Below the pieces are notes generated by a model that saw only the letters and a program-made list of their open reading frames with translations, did no database searches and was not told where the DNA came from. This document shows, piece after piece, positions 37,976-51,709 of a stretch of 64,000 nucleotides of DNA (its first letter is position 1; each line of letters starts with the position of its first letter). Source of the DNA: Chrysomallon squamiferum (taxonomy: Eukaryota; Mollusca; Gastropoda; Neomphalida; Peltospiridae); assembly GCA_012295275.1 (NCBI GenBank), contig CM022665.1, forward strand, positions 9,600,476-9,664,475, given 5' to 3'. The position numbers were made by a program, and so were the translations under genes.

Positions 37976-38600
37976 CAGGTAGACAGCAGGTAGTAAAGTA
38001 GTGTCTATAGGATCACTGCCCTGTAGTAACAGTAAAATCATATCTACAGGACTTCTATAGTGGAATACTGCCACCAGGACCCACTGCTTAGTCCAGGCAA
38101 TATTTTAGAATTTATAGTACAGGTAATATTTTAAGACTTGTGTAATGAAATAAAATCTATAGGACTTGTAACTCAGTCTAAGTAATGAGGTATTATCTTT
38201 AGGACCCCCACAACCAAGTCTTTATTTTATTGTAACATACATATAACCATTACTCTGTCTAGGCAGTGAAGTAGTATTTAGCGAACCCATTACTCAAGAT
38301 GTGATAATAAAGTACTGTCTATGGTAGCTGTTGCCAAGTCCAGGTAATGAAGTAATATGTACAGGACATGTTACCAAGACCAGGTAATAAATTAATATGC
38401 ACAGGACCCATTGCTCAGTCCAGGTAATAAAGTAATAAAAAGAAAATATTGCTCATTTCTGGCAGTGAAGTAATATATAGAGGAGTTATTGCTTAGTCCA
38501 GGTAATAAAGTAATATATATATATATAAAGAAGCTATTGCTGAGTTCAGGCAATAATATCTGTAGGTACTGTTAGTTAAGTTATTTCTATAGGAGTCAGT
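37976..38600 (+). repeat. Degenerate minisatellite, about 57-62 bp unit
   Basis: Units like 'aggacccattgctcagtcca' followed by 'ggtaataaagtaatatat' recur around ten times. The right half is better conserved than the left. Confidence 0.8.
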
Positions 38601-39954
38601 ACACATTTCCCCAATATTTTTCCAGCATTGTTTATTTAGCTGGGATCCTCTTCAGCCTCTGGATGCCTGTAATCTAAGGTAAAATGAGAAGTGATGTAAA
38701 CTTACTGCTACAAGCATTCTGAAAATGTTTATAGCAGTGAAATAACTGTTCTACAGGTGTGGGGCCAACACCTGGAGGTACTATGTTATAACCAATTGCT
38801 GTTACTTGGCAGTGGTTTTAAATTAACCATATGTGTATACTTGACAACAAAATACACACACACACACACAAAACTTCTTTGCCTATGATCATCTCTGTGT
38901 ATATATACATTTGTGTATTTATGTGTGTGAGTGTGTATGTGTGTGTGTTTGTGTATATATGTATAACTGTGTGTATATATATTTGTATTTATGTATGTGT
39001 ATATATTTATATATATGTGTGTGTGTGTGTTTGTGTATATGTATCTATATATATTTATTACTGGTAATGAATTTTACCTGAAAAATACTTCTTTATAACA
39101 TTTTAATACGCGATGAGAAAAAAATACACTAGGAAGATGTACCGACTTTTAAAGCAATTTGTCTGCGAATATATTACTATGAAAAGCCTAGACTAGACAG
39201 AGAATTAAGATAATGAGTTAACTAAGACATAATGGTCCTGGTCCCAGACAGAGTTGACAAGGTTATACACAACCTGCTGCTGCAGTGTTATGGTTAGTCA
39301 TCAGTCTTAAGACCAATATGTGCAAAACTTTACAAGTAAAAAGATAACAGAAATATGTGACTCTTCATGTCAAACAAAGTGTTAAATCACAGTAAAATAT
39401 CATGTTGTGACAATATTTTTGATTTTTTAGAGAAAAGCCTACATGAATGCTTTACTAATTACTCCAGCCAAAAAAAAATAAAAACCTTCTCCACGAAAAA
39501 TTAATTCCCCATAAAGCTAAAGATGATTCTGAAAATATTTTGTGAATACTTATTGGAAAAGTCATAATTGCTGATATTTAAGTTGACGTGTTTTTGCAAC
39601 CAGTCAAGATATGGAAATGGGAGTGGAATCAAACTGAAAATTAAGACATAAGGAATATGAATATCTGCGTTATCCAGTGCTGCCAAAATGTGACTTAATC
39701 CCTGATTTGATATGCACGGTCACATAAATTCTTACACTGCCTTTCTTTTGTGAGTCGCTATCCCTTAATACTTGAGCAGAATCTAATGAGAACTAATTGT
39801 TATAAACACTCCAACTAAGACAACAAATCAGAAACAAAAAGGAAAATCAATACATCTAGTTACAAGAATGGTAGTGATTACTTTAGCTTCTCATAAATTA
39901 ATTATTTAAGACTTTCTTTCAAGATGTTTCATGTGAATGAAATAAGAAAACTTC

Positions 39955-40268
39955 AGTCTCTTTCTAGAACTGTTTTGATCTTACAGGCACTATTCTTATT
40001 CCAGAATTATTTTGATTTTACAGACACTGGTTTCATTCTAGAATTGTTTTGTTTTTAATTGTCTTGTATTAAAAATAGTCTGGTTGTATAGGCAATGGCC
40101 TTATTCTAGAATTGTTTTGGTTTTAATGAGCATTGGACTAAAACTAGATTGTGTTTATCTAGTCTGCTCCTAGAATTGTTTTGGTTTAACAAACACTGGC
40201 CCAGATCTAGAATTGTTTTAGTTTAATGAGAATTGATCTCATTCTAAAACTGTTTTGGTTTAGCAGAT
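39955..40268 (+). repeat. Degenerate minisatellite, about 45-bp unit
   Basis: 'ttctagaattgttttggttt' followed by 'taacagacactgg' recurs seven or eight times with substitutions. Confidence 0.8.
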
Positions 40269-40942
40269 TTTTTAGGGGAATTCAGTAAATGATTTCAAAG
40301 CCTGTTACAAAAATTGCTGGTTTCCAAAATCAGCTGCTGAAAATCTGGTATATTAATTAACCGAGATAGAGAATACTAGAAAAATAACATTTAGTGTATT
40401 TTAGGTTTTTGCTTCCTTGCATTTATTGTCTTATGGTTTTTACTATTTTTGTTTCTGGTAATAATAATAATAATCATAATAATAATAATAATAATAATAC
40501 TGGGTTTATACTTGTCTGAAACATGAGTAAAAAGACTGATTGACATGATTTTTTTACCCTGTACTAACAAGTTTTTTTCCAGTACTGAAAGTTAATTTGT
40601 GAAACATACATAATTATATTCAAGGAATTTAATCTTTTATATATATATCAAGCTACAAAAAAAAAATGGTTCTGATACATCACTATTGTCAGTATATTAT
40701 TAGATTTAGACAAGTTATTACGGAATTTTAAAACTCAGGTTTTTTCTTTTTTCTTCTCTAAATAAAAAATATACAATACAGAATTATATCTTCTTAATTA
40801 TTTAGAACTGTTTTTTATTTGGAATAATAATCTTATAGTACAGACAAAAGTGAAAAGATAAGATAAGGCTTATCTTTTTTCTTTTTTTTTCCCTCCATTT
40901 TTTTAGAGACATATTTACAAATATATTCAGAACAAAAACTAA

Positions 40943-40947
<5 letters not shown>

Positions 40948-41020
<73 letters not shown>
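40948..41020. repeat. (AG)n microsatellite
   Basis: About 36 perfect AG dinucleotides, a pure purine strand able in principle to form triplex or H-DNA. It is followed directly by a TTA repeat. Confidence 0.95.
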
Positions 41021-41024
<4 letters not shown>

Positions 41025-43769
41025 TTATTATTATTATTATATATAATACTAGATTTAAAACAAATCTAATTTGTAGACTTCAAAAGGTGATTATATTTTT
41101 TAACAATCAGAGAATTTCATAAATCTTCTTAGTGAAATATAAAAAATATGTTCTAATAATGGTTCCTAAATGCATACAGCCTTAAGTAACTTAGCTGATC
41201 TATAAAAAGGATGATGTATTTATTGACCAGTTTGTCAGACAGTGTTGCTAATTTGAATGCAATAAAATTCTTCATGTCTACAGCTCAGCTGTTCTGATTG
41301 ACACAACATCAAAATGATGATAAGTGTCTGAGACATTTTTAGCAACAGCTTTATTGTTTGTTCTGTACCAAAGTGTCTCTTGCTTTAAGAGATGATGAAG
41401 AAATGGAGAGAACCTTTTTTTTTTTTTTTTTAATGTGTTAATCGCGGCAGACTGTTGTGAATTATGTATGTCTGGACACCTCATCTCTTTGTATTATTAT
41501 TTTCATTATCATGAAGAACTTATTGATCATTCTGCATGATATTTGATATCTGATTTATATTGGATACAGCTATTTCATGCTAAATTAAAGCTCATTTGAT
41601 GAATAATGGCCCCCTTTTGTCAGCTGAAATTATGATTGATACCCTTTCCACTAGTAAAACTTGTATACATTTAAAAATAATATGATGTTCAATTTAGGAT
41701 TTATGGTGGTAGTTTAAAATGGTGAAGTCACAAACTTTTCCTTTCTTTCTTAAGTTTTAATACTGCCATAGAATTAAACATCTTTAATATTATCAAGGAA
41801 CTGAAATCTTCAACTTTCGTTGCACCCCTTTCACATTCAGCCCATTTCTACAAGTTTAATTATAATGTGTTTTTGTGCTGGTAAAAGCTACATGTAATAA
41901 GATTTTTTTGCCAATACTTGAAAAATGTAGTTAATTCCTACTGAAAACCAATATTAGACTATCCAGATGATTTGTATTTGACAATTAATCAGCTGTGTTT
42001 TAGTATCTTTACAAATAAACAAACTTTAACTTCAAAAATCATAAATAATGACAGTTAAATTCTAAAACATATATTTATTTTTAAAGCTTGTTATTTATGG
42101 TTGTAAAACATTCCTTGAAATTAAAAAGAAAACCACAAAAAAAACAACAATTAATGGCTCCATAGAAATAATAATCTTTTTCATGCAGAACAGTGGTCCT
42201 GTTTTGCTTTTTTTGTTTTGTTTATTTAACATATATACATATATTTTAAATTTCAAATTTCACTCATTTTAATGGAAGCACAATCATTTGCAAGGCTTGA
42301 TTCAAAAGCATGGGTTTTTTGTGTTTACCTCAGAGCTCAGGAAGATCATGATACTGGTTCAGGGCTGAACAATGGTGAAGCTCTGTGGGTGAATGAAACA
42401 CATACTCACACAGAACACCTGACCTGATCACTGCTAATCTTGTAACAAGTGTTATTTTCAGACAGCTCTTGATTGTTTTTTCATTGTTCTTGAAACTTCC
42501 ACACCACACAGGTGAGAGTGGTAATGAAAAACTTTTTTCTTTCTTTCAATATTGTGTTGGCAGTTTTATATTTTAATTAAAAAAAGAAGTGTTTTACAGA
42601 GTTGTTAGGATTTCTGGGTAGTTTAATAAATCAGTAATAAATAAATAAATAAATAAATAAAGAGTTAAATAATATTAACAGTAATAATAGAAAAATAAAT
42701 ATTAAAATGTTAGAAATTCTTCCATACAGCAAGATGGATTTTGCAAGGCTAATTTATAAATTGAATGAATAGTAAAATGGTAATGAAAACAATTTTAAGA
42801 GGTTTTTATTTTAATCTATTTTATTTATTTATTTTTTTAAACTGATATTGTTAATTGATTATTGTTTTTAGAAACAAAATGAAATTTTTTTTTTTCCTTT
42901 TCTTTTTTACCCCACAGATTTAATTAGTTTTAGTGATTAACATTTATTTAAAAAAAAATATTTTAAGCATGCTTATCAAGGAGAAAACATGATTACATGA
43001 TTTCATTGGTTTTAATTTATTTTTAGTGCTGTTCAACTGGATTTTGATCCACTTCATCTCACAGCAGATAATATTTCAGCCCCTTATTTAATTTATAAAC
43101 CTACCTATGCTATCTGTCAGTCTGTATGCATGTGCACCTCTGTCAGGATGTGACAAAATTGTGGTGCTTACTATATTTAATTGACTGATTCTTTTTTTCT
43201 CTATAAAGACTGTCTATTTTGCATTTATATTTCACCATTATACCAAATTAAAAATAATAATAGTTTTATAAAAAATTTTTTTTACAAAAATTTAACGAAA
43301 ATTAACCATTTGAAATCCTTTAAGAAAAATATTTAGTATTATATTCCAGATGCACACTACAGTTTATAAGAAACTATATATATCTATATGATAAACTTCA
43401 TTCCTAAAAGTCCCTTGGATAAAATCTGCATGTGAGCACATTTTTTTTATTGCAGTGTGCATGTTTTATTGATATGTTAACAGTCAAGGAAAACTATTTT
43501 TGGAATTTATGCTAACACTGACTTAAAACATAGATACGTAGATATGTGGCAGCTGCAGAATTTATGGATTAGTCACCCACTCAAATAAACTGTAAAATAA
43601 TGAAATTAAATCTTAGCATTCATCAGTCATTGTATACCTTCATCATCACTGCTTAGGACATGTGTCATATCCAGCTGTTTCATGATACTTTAAAGATTTG
43701 TGTCCGGCTGTCAAACCGTTTGAATAACATATACATTTAGTTAATAAATCTTGTTTTTGTTTTTTACCA

Positions 43770-43850
43770 CAAGCTGTTACTTGATAAAAGTTCAGCCTTA
43801 AAGCATGCTAGGTCATAAGATCAAATCCTGCTTGGTATACCTTTGGATAT
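43770..43850 (+). mobile_element. Possible decayed tRNA-derived SINE fragment
   Basis: 'aagcatgctaggtcataaga' followed by 'tcaaatcctgcttgg' resembles a box B-containing tRNA half. It is too short and diverged to be sure. Confidence 0.2.
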
Positions 43851-43952
43851 ATTTTATTTTATTTTTGTTATTTTTGTTGCATTAATGTTTAATTTACTAT
43901 CTTATACTTGCTGTTTGTTGTTTGTTTTTTGATTCTGTCTTTTATTGTTTTC

Positions 43953-43983
<31 letters not shown>

Positions 43984-44099
43984 GTCTTCTATCTAATACA
44001 TGTACCTACATAATTTGTTTAAATCTACTTGTTTCTTGTTGTTTTTCTTATCTTAAACCTCTATCTAAATCTTTTTTCTTCTTCTTTTATTTAACCAAC

Positions 44100-45350
44100 T
44101 TGTATTTTTCTAAATTTACCTGATTTATTTTTTTATTTTTTTATTTAATCCATATAACTACATGAATTTGTCTACTACATTTATTTATTTATTATTATTT
44201 TATTTTATTATTATTATTATTATTATTATTGTTGTTGTTGTTACTTTTTCTTTCTATACTTTACATGTGCTTAAAATAATTTGTCTAAATCTATCTCTTT
44301 TTTTTTTTTTTTTATTGATTTCTCTACATGCTCACAACTCACAACACAAGACAGACATGATACTGGTTGTATTGTGCATATTTTTGGCATTTATTCTTTT
44401 ATTACCTGCCTCACCTTTGATCTAATCAGGTAAAAGGGAAACTGGTGTGTGTACAGTTACTTAGTGTGATAACATGCATGTATGATGATATCAGGCTGAA
44501 AATCAAAGGTTTCCCCATGGCTGGAATGCATTTTCTTTCTGCTAGAAGGTGCAGGAAATTGGTGTTATTATTAAACTGCTGCTCTGATAGTAAGTCAAAG
44601 AAAATGTGTTTGTTATTTCTTGTTTCTTCTCCATTTATCTTTAGATGTCGAAATAGGAGAGAGAGCTAGGTGTGTTAATTGTTTCTCATACCGTACATTC
44701 TTCTGTCAAATTCTTGGGAAGTATGTTATTTAGTGAATTATTTATTTACTTATTTTTTTTTTTTTTTTTTGTCTTGTATTTTTTAACATAATTTTAAAAA
44801 TTATTATATTTATCCATTTATTCCTTCATTTATTTATCTTTTTTCATTTAATTTAAAAAAAAAAAAAATTGTATCTGTTTATTTCTTGTTTTTTTAAATT
44901 CATTGCATTATTATTACTTATTTGTTATTTTATTTATTTTCACTTATTTGTTTATATTTATCTATTTCTATATAGACATATTTCTTTTAATGGAATATTT
45001 TATGCATTTTTTAGGTGTTTTTTTTTGTATTAGTTCAATATTTGAATATTTTTTAAATATATTTTTTTATTTATCTTTTTATTTTATTTGAATATTTTTT
45101 TAATGTTATTTATGCATCTTTTTTAAAATATATTTTTTTTTATTAAACCTTTTAGGGTTTTTTTAAATTATAGTTATAGTGGATTATTATTTTCTTTACT
45201 TATCCACTTGTTTATTTTTATTTAATTTCATTTCTTTTTTTTTTAAATACATTTTTTTTAAATCTAATTTTTTGTTGTTTTTATTTTATTATTTTTAGCT
45301 TGTTTCATTTGATTTTGTATTTCATTTTTTATTTCATTTTATCTTAGAGC
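44100..45350. repeat. T-rich low-complexity region
   Basis: Mostly TTTA/TTAT/T-tract sequence, broken by a more complex island at about 44310-44700. The ORFs here are low-complexity Phe/Leu/Ile/Tyr strings and are rejected. Confidence 0.8.
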
Positions 45351-45599
45351 ACTGGATCCAGAATTACTTATTTTCCAAGTAACATATTCTTTACAAGTTA
45401 ACTTAAAAAAACCCAAAAAAAAACATGTATAATATTTGTGTAGCATGATTTTTGTTTTTGATGACAATCAGTGAATTCTCTTTAAGTTACAGACATGGAG
45501 AAAACCAGTTTCCTATATTGTTTATCTAATTCATATCTTGATTTAAAAAAAAAAAGTTAAAAATTTATTTGCTTTTGGCAAGAGATAGCTACTTTCTTG

Positions 45600-46010
45600 A
45601 TGCAGTCATGGATAAATGTATTTATTATATATGAATGTCAAAACTTCATGGCACAGTCAAAGATGTTTTACTTCTAGTATTATATATGAATATCATGAAG
45701 TATTTCTAGGATGTATTGTACCCAAAAAATACCATTACTTTAGACAAGTCATGAAGTACTTCTAACATACTGTATATGAATGTAATTGATTTAGACCATA
45801 ATCATTGAAGAAATACTTCTGATCTCTATTGTACTGTTTTGTGAAGACATATGTACATGAAGTACTTCTGAAGTACATAAATACCTTTGCTTTAAACAAC
45901 GGTCATAATATGAAGTAGTTCAAACATGTATTGTAAATAAAGACATTGCACTTCTAACATGTACCTAAAAGTCATTGCAATCACTAAAGAAGTACTTCCA
46001 GCAGATAGTC
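45600..46010 (+). repeat. Degenerate tandem repeat around 'gaagtacttct'
   Basis: 'catgaagtacttctaacatg' followed by 'tattgtatatgaat' recurs about six times with a period near 70 bases. Confidence 0.7.
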
Positions 46011-47897
46011 TCCATTCTTGCAGTAGTTAATTCACTCTTTGCCAAATTGGATTGAATCACCGTGCTATATGGAAGATCTCTTGTAATTCAGCAAATGGGA
46101 AAATTGACTACAGTCCTTCACAAAAGACAGCTTACAGTATTGTGCTGAAATTCATTTGACATTTCCTGGCAATTTCAGAAAAGGGTACAAAGCTTTTCTT
46201 TAATTGTGTGACCTGACTCTCCAGTGTAAGAAGGGAGTAAACAAGAGGCTTGAAAAGGCTTCAAAATGAGAGTTACGGGCTTGAGTTCTTTAAGACTGTT
46301 GTACACACTTGGCATTCTAAACCAATTACTAAGCAAAGAAAGCAAACAGATGTTGCAAAACAAGATACCAGAAAGTAAATGGAACATAATCATTTATGAC
46401 AGAACTAAGAAGACTTAACTCGTAATCTGAAATATTTTTAGATTGTTATTTCTGGAAAAAATTACATAAATTGGACTGCATCATTTCAACTTTTGTGTTA
46501 AAATCATGCCACTGTTAGTGAAGGAAAATTCATCATTTAAAAACAGTTTAAGATGATATTAAAATGTTTGCTGATTTTTAAAAAAATGTTATTCAAATAT
46601 AGAATCTGACTGATATCTTAGGGAATAATTAAATCATTTGATCTGATTATAAAACCAAACAGCCGAGTTGAAAAATATGAAATCATATCATTTCAGCTGT
46701 GTCTACACTTGTTTGGTTAGAGGCTTGTATGTATTTTCTTCTGGAGGAAATGTGTATATATATATATATATATATAGATAAAAGATACCTTGCTGTGTAG
46801 AATAACCTGTCTTCCTTGTATAAAGATTTCTATACTTAGTAGCTGCTGACAGAAAATTACTGAGGTGATTTATCTATTCATTCATTTTTGTTTGATAATT
46901 CAGATGTAATTTAATTAAATTGTAATAAGTAAAAATGTTTCTTAGGTCATTAATTAATTGCATGAATCTACATTCTCTGTACTATACAAAATGTAATCAA
47001 GTTAATATATCCTGAGATAACATTTTCAAATAATTTTAAGTTGCTTTAGCCATTCCATTATCTATAACCAACTAGTTCATCTATTTCCCATTCTAACCAT
47101 TATACCTTTGTGCAATGACTGATCGGGATCCACTACGTTTTCTTGTCTTTGAGAAGTGAATATAAAAGATTACTTACTGCAAATCGGTAAGTTTCTTCTA
47201 TCATATCATAGTTTTAAAAATGGCTCTTTGACACCTGATAGCCATTCATATAAATGTTTTGAGATATATTAAACAAAAGTTCTAACAAATGTGTTGAGAG
47301 AACAATAAACATTCATTCATTTATTTATTCATTCTTTCATTGTCAGTCTTGACAAATATTAATTTCCAAGACTAAGACTGTTACATATATATATTATTTA
47401 TAACATGAGAAAGCCTACACTTGTGACATTAACTGTACATTATAGAGACCACACAGGCTTCATTTAATGACAGGTATATTTAAGACAAAAAAACAAAATG
47501 GTTTCATCTTTCTGTCTGTTTGGGATTCATCTCATAAATAATAAAGATGAAATCTAAAACTGGCTTTAGTTCATAAAAACAGAAAAAATTGGCTTTAGTT
47601 TTTAAAACAAAAAAGAAAAAAAAAAGAAGGAAATTGTTATGGCTGAAAGATGGTATAAAAGTGTTGTTTATCTCTGTAATGCTGGTATAGTGATTTAATA
47701 CCATTAGCCTTCTTTTTTTAATGGTGATGAGATTTTTTTGGTGGAGTGAGGGATTAATGCAAATACTAACTCCTACCCAGAACTGATTTGGGTGGTGAAC
47801 TGCTGATATGTTACTGCATTATAATTTAGAAACCAATCATTACCCATAATACTGATAAAAAGATTTTTAATGCCATCTCCTATCTTGAACTAACTGG

Positions 47898-48001
47898 TTA
47901 AAAGAAATGCACCAGGCCAATAAACTAACTTGACAAAAGAAATACAGAGGATATTACGCAGTTGGTCAAGAGGAATACACCAGTCCAATACACTAATTGG
48001 T
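47898..48001 (+). repeat. Short tandem repeat, three copies of about 34 bp
   Basis: 'tggttaaaagaaatgcacca' followed by 'ggccaataaactaa' appears three times in diverged form. Confidence 0.55.
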
Positions 48002-48160
48002 TCTGCTCAACACATTAAGAATAAAGACCTAGAATGACAAAGACTATGCTTAGATATGGTGGAATTACTTTGTTCAGAATTACTGATAATAAACTTGATT
48101 ATAATTACAGTTTTGCTAATTAGCTAATTATAAATGCAGTATCTCTGTGGGGAAAAAACG

Positions 48161-48430
48161 TTCACAAATGTCATGAACTTGTGAGCTGGTGCATTGTTTG
48201 CCATCACAATCAACTAGGGGCAAAAATGGCTGTAATGCACTGCACGTTGGGATAGCTTACATAACGCAGTGATGTCAGTGAAAAGTAGTAATTACTCAGA
48301 CATGAACCATAACTTGAGGGAAAATGGCGAATGACTGAGAGCATTAATTACCCTGCACACTGAATCAGGAATTATGTAACTATACCGACTGTCAAGCCGA
48401 CATTGAAAAACATCACGGAATCACAATTTT
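48161..48430. promoter_or_regulatory. CpG-retaining unique island upstream of exon 8
   Basis: About 270 bases of complex sequence with about eight CpGs in an otherwise CpG-poor intron. It includes 'gaaaatggcgaatgactgag' followed by 'cattaattaccc' (a YY1-like core and a homeodomain-type TAATTA). It lies about 1 kb before exon 8. It may be an enhancer or an internal promoter. Confidence 0.3.
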
Positions 48431-49377
48431 TTGATTTCGAGATTTTTATAGAAAAAAAATCTTACCTAATGATTCCAAGAGAGAAAACATTTTTTATAAT
48501 GCTAAAGAGGCTTTAAAGAACTTTATCAAAACCCAGATTGAAAAAGACAAGCTTAAAATTCTCCATTATTATTAATATCCAGCTAAGTGTGTCTGTGTAA
48601 CAACATAAGTTATGCAGTTGGTAATGGTAACACAGTGAAACTTGAAGTAAAAGGAACATGAATATTAGAATTACTTAATATTTTTAAAATGCTACTTAAT
48701 CCCTGGTCACATATAGTAGTAAATAATTTAAAATCTAGCTTGAAAATAACTTACTGGTGTTGAAAAATTTGTTGTGAGAAATGTTTGTTTTTTCTCTTTT
48801 TTAAAGTATTAAATGTAAATTATAATAAAGCATTTTCATTTTTTTTTTTTCATTTTTTTTTTTTTTTTGATTGTCAATAATTATAATTATTAATTGAGTA
48901 CAAAAGTTATTACCTATTTTTAATCCAATTTTTGAGCATTATATGATGATTTTTTTTTTTTTTGATTTTTTTTTAGGAATTACCGTTACACTATTTACAA
49001 ATAGGTGACAAATTGGATTTGTTATTTGTGACTGATTTGTCCTGCAGGAATAATTAAACTAACAGCATTAGTCCAGTACTACAAGTCATGTCAGTCATAA
49101 TGACTGGTACACATCTTGCTTCCTATTACTAATTATAATCTCTAACAATCAATATACAGTTGTCACCTTTTAATTTAGAAGATGAAGTCAAACAAAATTT
49201 AGAAATAATTTTTGATTGCTATTTTTGTCTTTATCCTTCTGATGTATTTTTTAAAAAAGTCTGGTATGTATATTTTAAAACTTTGTTTCATTTTTTTTTA
49301 AATTTCTGGTATGTCTATTTTTAATTTTCTCTTTTGTATTTTAAATAATATTATATTTTTTTTGTTACATATTGCAG

Positions 49378-49495
49378 ATTATTAGATGAATCTGCTTTAG
49401 ACTTAGTACACAAAGGTGAAATTGAAAAAACTGTTTTCCCTTTGCTGCCAGTAACAGGTGTAGTTTCAGTCTCTGGCATCAACTACTTGCATCAA
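49378..49495 (+). CDS. Coding exon 8 (residues 247-286)
   Basis: The acceptor is TACATATTGCAG after a T-rich tract. The first base completes the Arg codon begun by exon 7 (AG|A), and the other two frames stop at once (TGA, TAG). The peptide reads LLDESALDLVHKGEIEKTVF and then PLLPVTGVVSVSGINYLHQ: an acidic helix followed by a beta-like hydrophobic stretch. I placed the donor at CAA|GTGGGT (phase 0), which is only moderate. The frame stays open into a GTGTG repeat downstream, so a different donor is possible. Confidence 0.7.
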
Positions 49496-49844
49496 GTGGG
49501 TCATTTTATTTTTGTAGAAATGTTTTTGTGTATGGGCTGTGTGTGTGTGTGTGGGGGTGTGGGTGTGGGTGTGCATGTGTACATGCATGTGTGTCTGCAT
49601 GTGTGTCTGAGTGTGTGTGAATGTATGTGTATGTGTCACAAATATAAAATTGATTTATTTGATGACATCTTCTTTAACTACCACACTAGATACACTAACT
49701 GCTGAATCTACTAAACATCTTCCTATATAACTCATGGTGAAGTTTCGCAGTCCTTTGATAAACAGTTAAGGAGCACTGGTTGAAATAGGATAGAACCTAG
49801 TGAAAGCACAAGCAATGGCTTGGATGTTTATTTCAGTAACCTAA

Positions 49845-49960
49845 TAGAAGTACTGTTGAGGATTGATCCCCTGGCCAGGTCAATTGTAGTGCTTGTCTTA
49901 CCAACACGTAATGAATACAATCTCTGTAGAGTTCCATTCAACATCAGCTTCATCCTGATG
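49845..49960 (-). mobile_element. Possible tRNA-derived SINE fragment, minus strand
   Basis: On the minus strand 'gttggtaagacaagcactac' is followed by 'aggggatcaatcctc', which resemble the box A and box B halves of a tRNA-derived SINE. There is only one copy in this window and the ends are not defined. Confidence 0.3.
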
Positions 49961-51181
49961 GGTGTAGAACTGTAGTGTACTTTATAAAGTCTGCTGATCA
50001 GGTCTTTTACAAATGTGAAGTGTTGGTGATAGTGACAAAGCAAATATTCATTTATAATTTGATTTAGTGTAGTTCTGACAACAAAAGCATTGACTTTCCT
50101 TTCAGTATGTTAGTGCAAATTGCTAACAGAATATTTTTGTAATATTTAAATGAAATTAGCACAATGCTGTTTTATTTTTTTATTTTTAAAGTCAGTGTAC
50201 TGAAACCAAATTCACTGAATTAATTTTTCTATAATTTTTTGACTATATTTTAATTACTGCATTTCATGGCTTTGTGTGTGTGTGTGTGTGTGTGGTTGTT
50301 GTTGTTGTTGTTTTTATTCTTATTTTTACAAATATGAATCTGATGTATTTTCAGTTAAAATTAAAAAATTTGACATCTTCAGCCATTTGTTTTCATAAAG
50401 CATAAAACTTTTAAATATCAGTTTATATTTAGTATTTAAATATTACTCTCTTTATACATTTGTAATTACATTTTCATTGGAATTAATGAAGCAGTAAACT
50501 ATCTGAAGGTTTATGTAAATAAAATGAGCATGCTAACTGCAATAGTAAACAACATGATACTCTGATCTATTGATCTGCTAGTACAGTATTTGTTTCAAAG
50601 ATTACATATAATCATTATGTAACACAAATATCTTCAGGAAATAAATGTCATTTTCTGATTGCACAGTGTCATAAACAGCTTAATGGAATTTCGCAACTTG
50701 AAGAAATATTGTGATTTGTGATTTTGAGTTGTTTATGTATTGAAGAGACAGCTAGTGGCCATGTTTTTCTGTTTACAAGATTTTAGCACTGAAACAGTCC
50801 AAAAGTATGTGCCTAATAATATACATGTATAATGCTATAAATTTTAAAATATTCATTTTTCTATATTAAATCCATGCTGTGTACAGTATTTCAGTATTCA
50901 AAATATTGCTAGTATATAACATAACAAGAGTCTGTACAACAAGGAAACTTCTTTTTGTCATCTGCAGTTATAAGAGATGTTAGTTTTAACCTTTCCGTTG
51001 GTAGCTAGTACATGATTAATTTTTGTTAATTACTTTTTAACAAACAAAGATGATGTAGGCAGACCTGTGTTTAATTCACAGCAGCTGATGTATTAATACC
51101 ATAGGTTATCTTATTAGTAATTAGACAGATGTAAAGAAAATTATATTAACAATTTGGTTTGTTTTGTTATCGAAATATGAC

Positions 51182-51709
51182 TCTACTCATGACCATACCG
51201 TGAACACTACTCATGACTATACCGTGAACACTACTCATCACCATACCGTGAACACTACTCCTGACTATACCGTGAACACTACTCATCACCATACCGTGAA
51301 CACTACTCCTGACTATACCGTGAACACTACTCATCACCATACCGTGAACACTACTCCTGACTATACCGTGAACACTACTCATCACCATACCGTGAACACT
51401 GCTCATGACCATACCGTGAACACTGCTCATGACTATACCGTGAACACTACTCATCACCATACAGTGAACACTACTCATGACTATACCGTGAACACTGCTC
51501 ATGACTATACCGTGAACACTACTCATGACCATACCGTGAACACTACTCATGACCATACCGTGAACACTACTCATGACTATACTGTGAACACTACTCATGA
51601 CCATACTGTGAACACTACTCATGACCATACCGTGAACACTACTCCTGACTATACTGTGAACACTACTCATGACTATACCGTGAACACTACTCATCACCAT
51701 ACCGTGAAA
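51182..51709 (+). repeat. 24-bp minisatellite, 22 copies, open on both strands
   Basis: Unit 'catgactataccgtgaacac' plus 'tact'. All 22 units keep exactly 24 bases, so both strands read without stops (plus-strand unit THDHTVNT, minus-strand unit VHGMVMSS). Variation is limited to a few positions: cat/cct, gac/cac, tat/cat, act/gct, and ccg/ctg/cag. A 48-bp higher-order pair (HHTVNT with PDYTVNT) repeats near 51230-51390. There is no acceptor, donor or initiator context to suggest translation, so I call it an intronic satellite. Confidence 0.95.

Larger units (their letters stand above)
26855..49377 (+). other. Very long intron (about 22.5 kb)
   Basis: Exon 7 (phase 2) and exon 8 match exactly across it, so no further constitutive exon is needed. 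It holds the TTTTA repeat (29424), the AG repeat (40948), an AC repeat (35046) and at least six degenerate minisatellites. It also contains the second dispersed-repeat copy (37293) and T-rich deserts (28400-30200, 44100-45350). Several GC-richer unique islands (31700-31900, 32690-32840, 46030-46400, 48161-48430) interrupt it. I found no convincing nested gene on either strand. Confidence 0.65.

Noticed and set aside
46175-46393. 72-residue minus-strand ORF in a GC-richer island
   Set aside because: It looks slightly protein-like, but it has no splice boundaries or initiator context and I recognise no family; it overlaps possible non-coding regulatory sequence.
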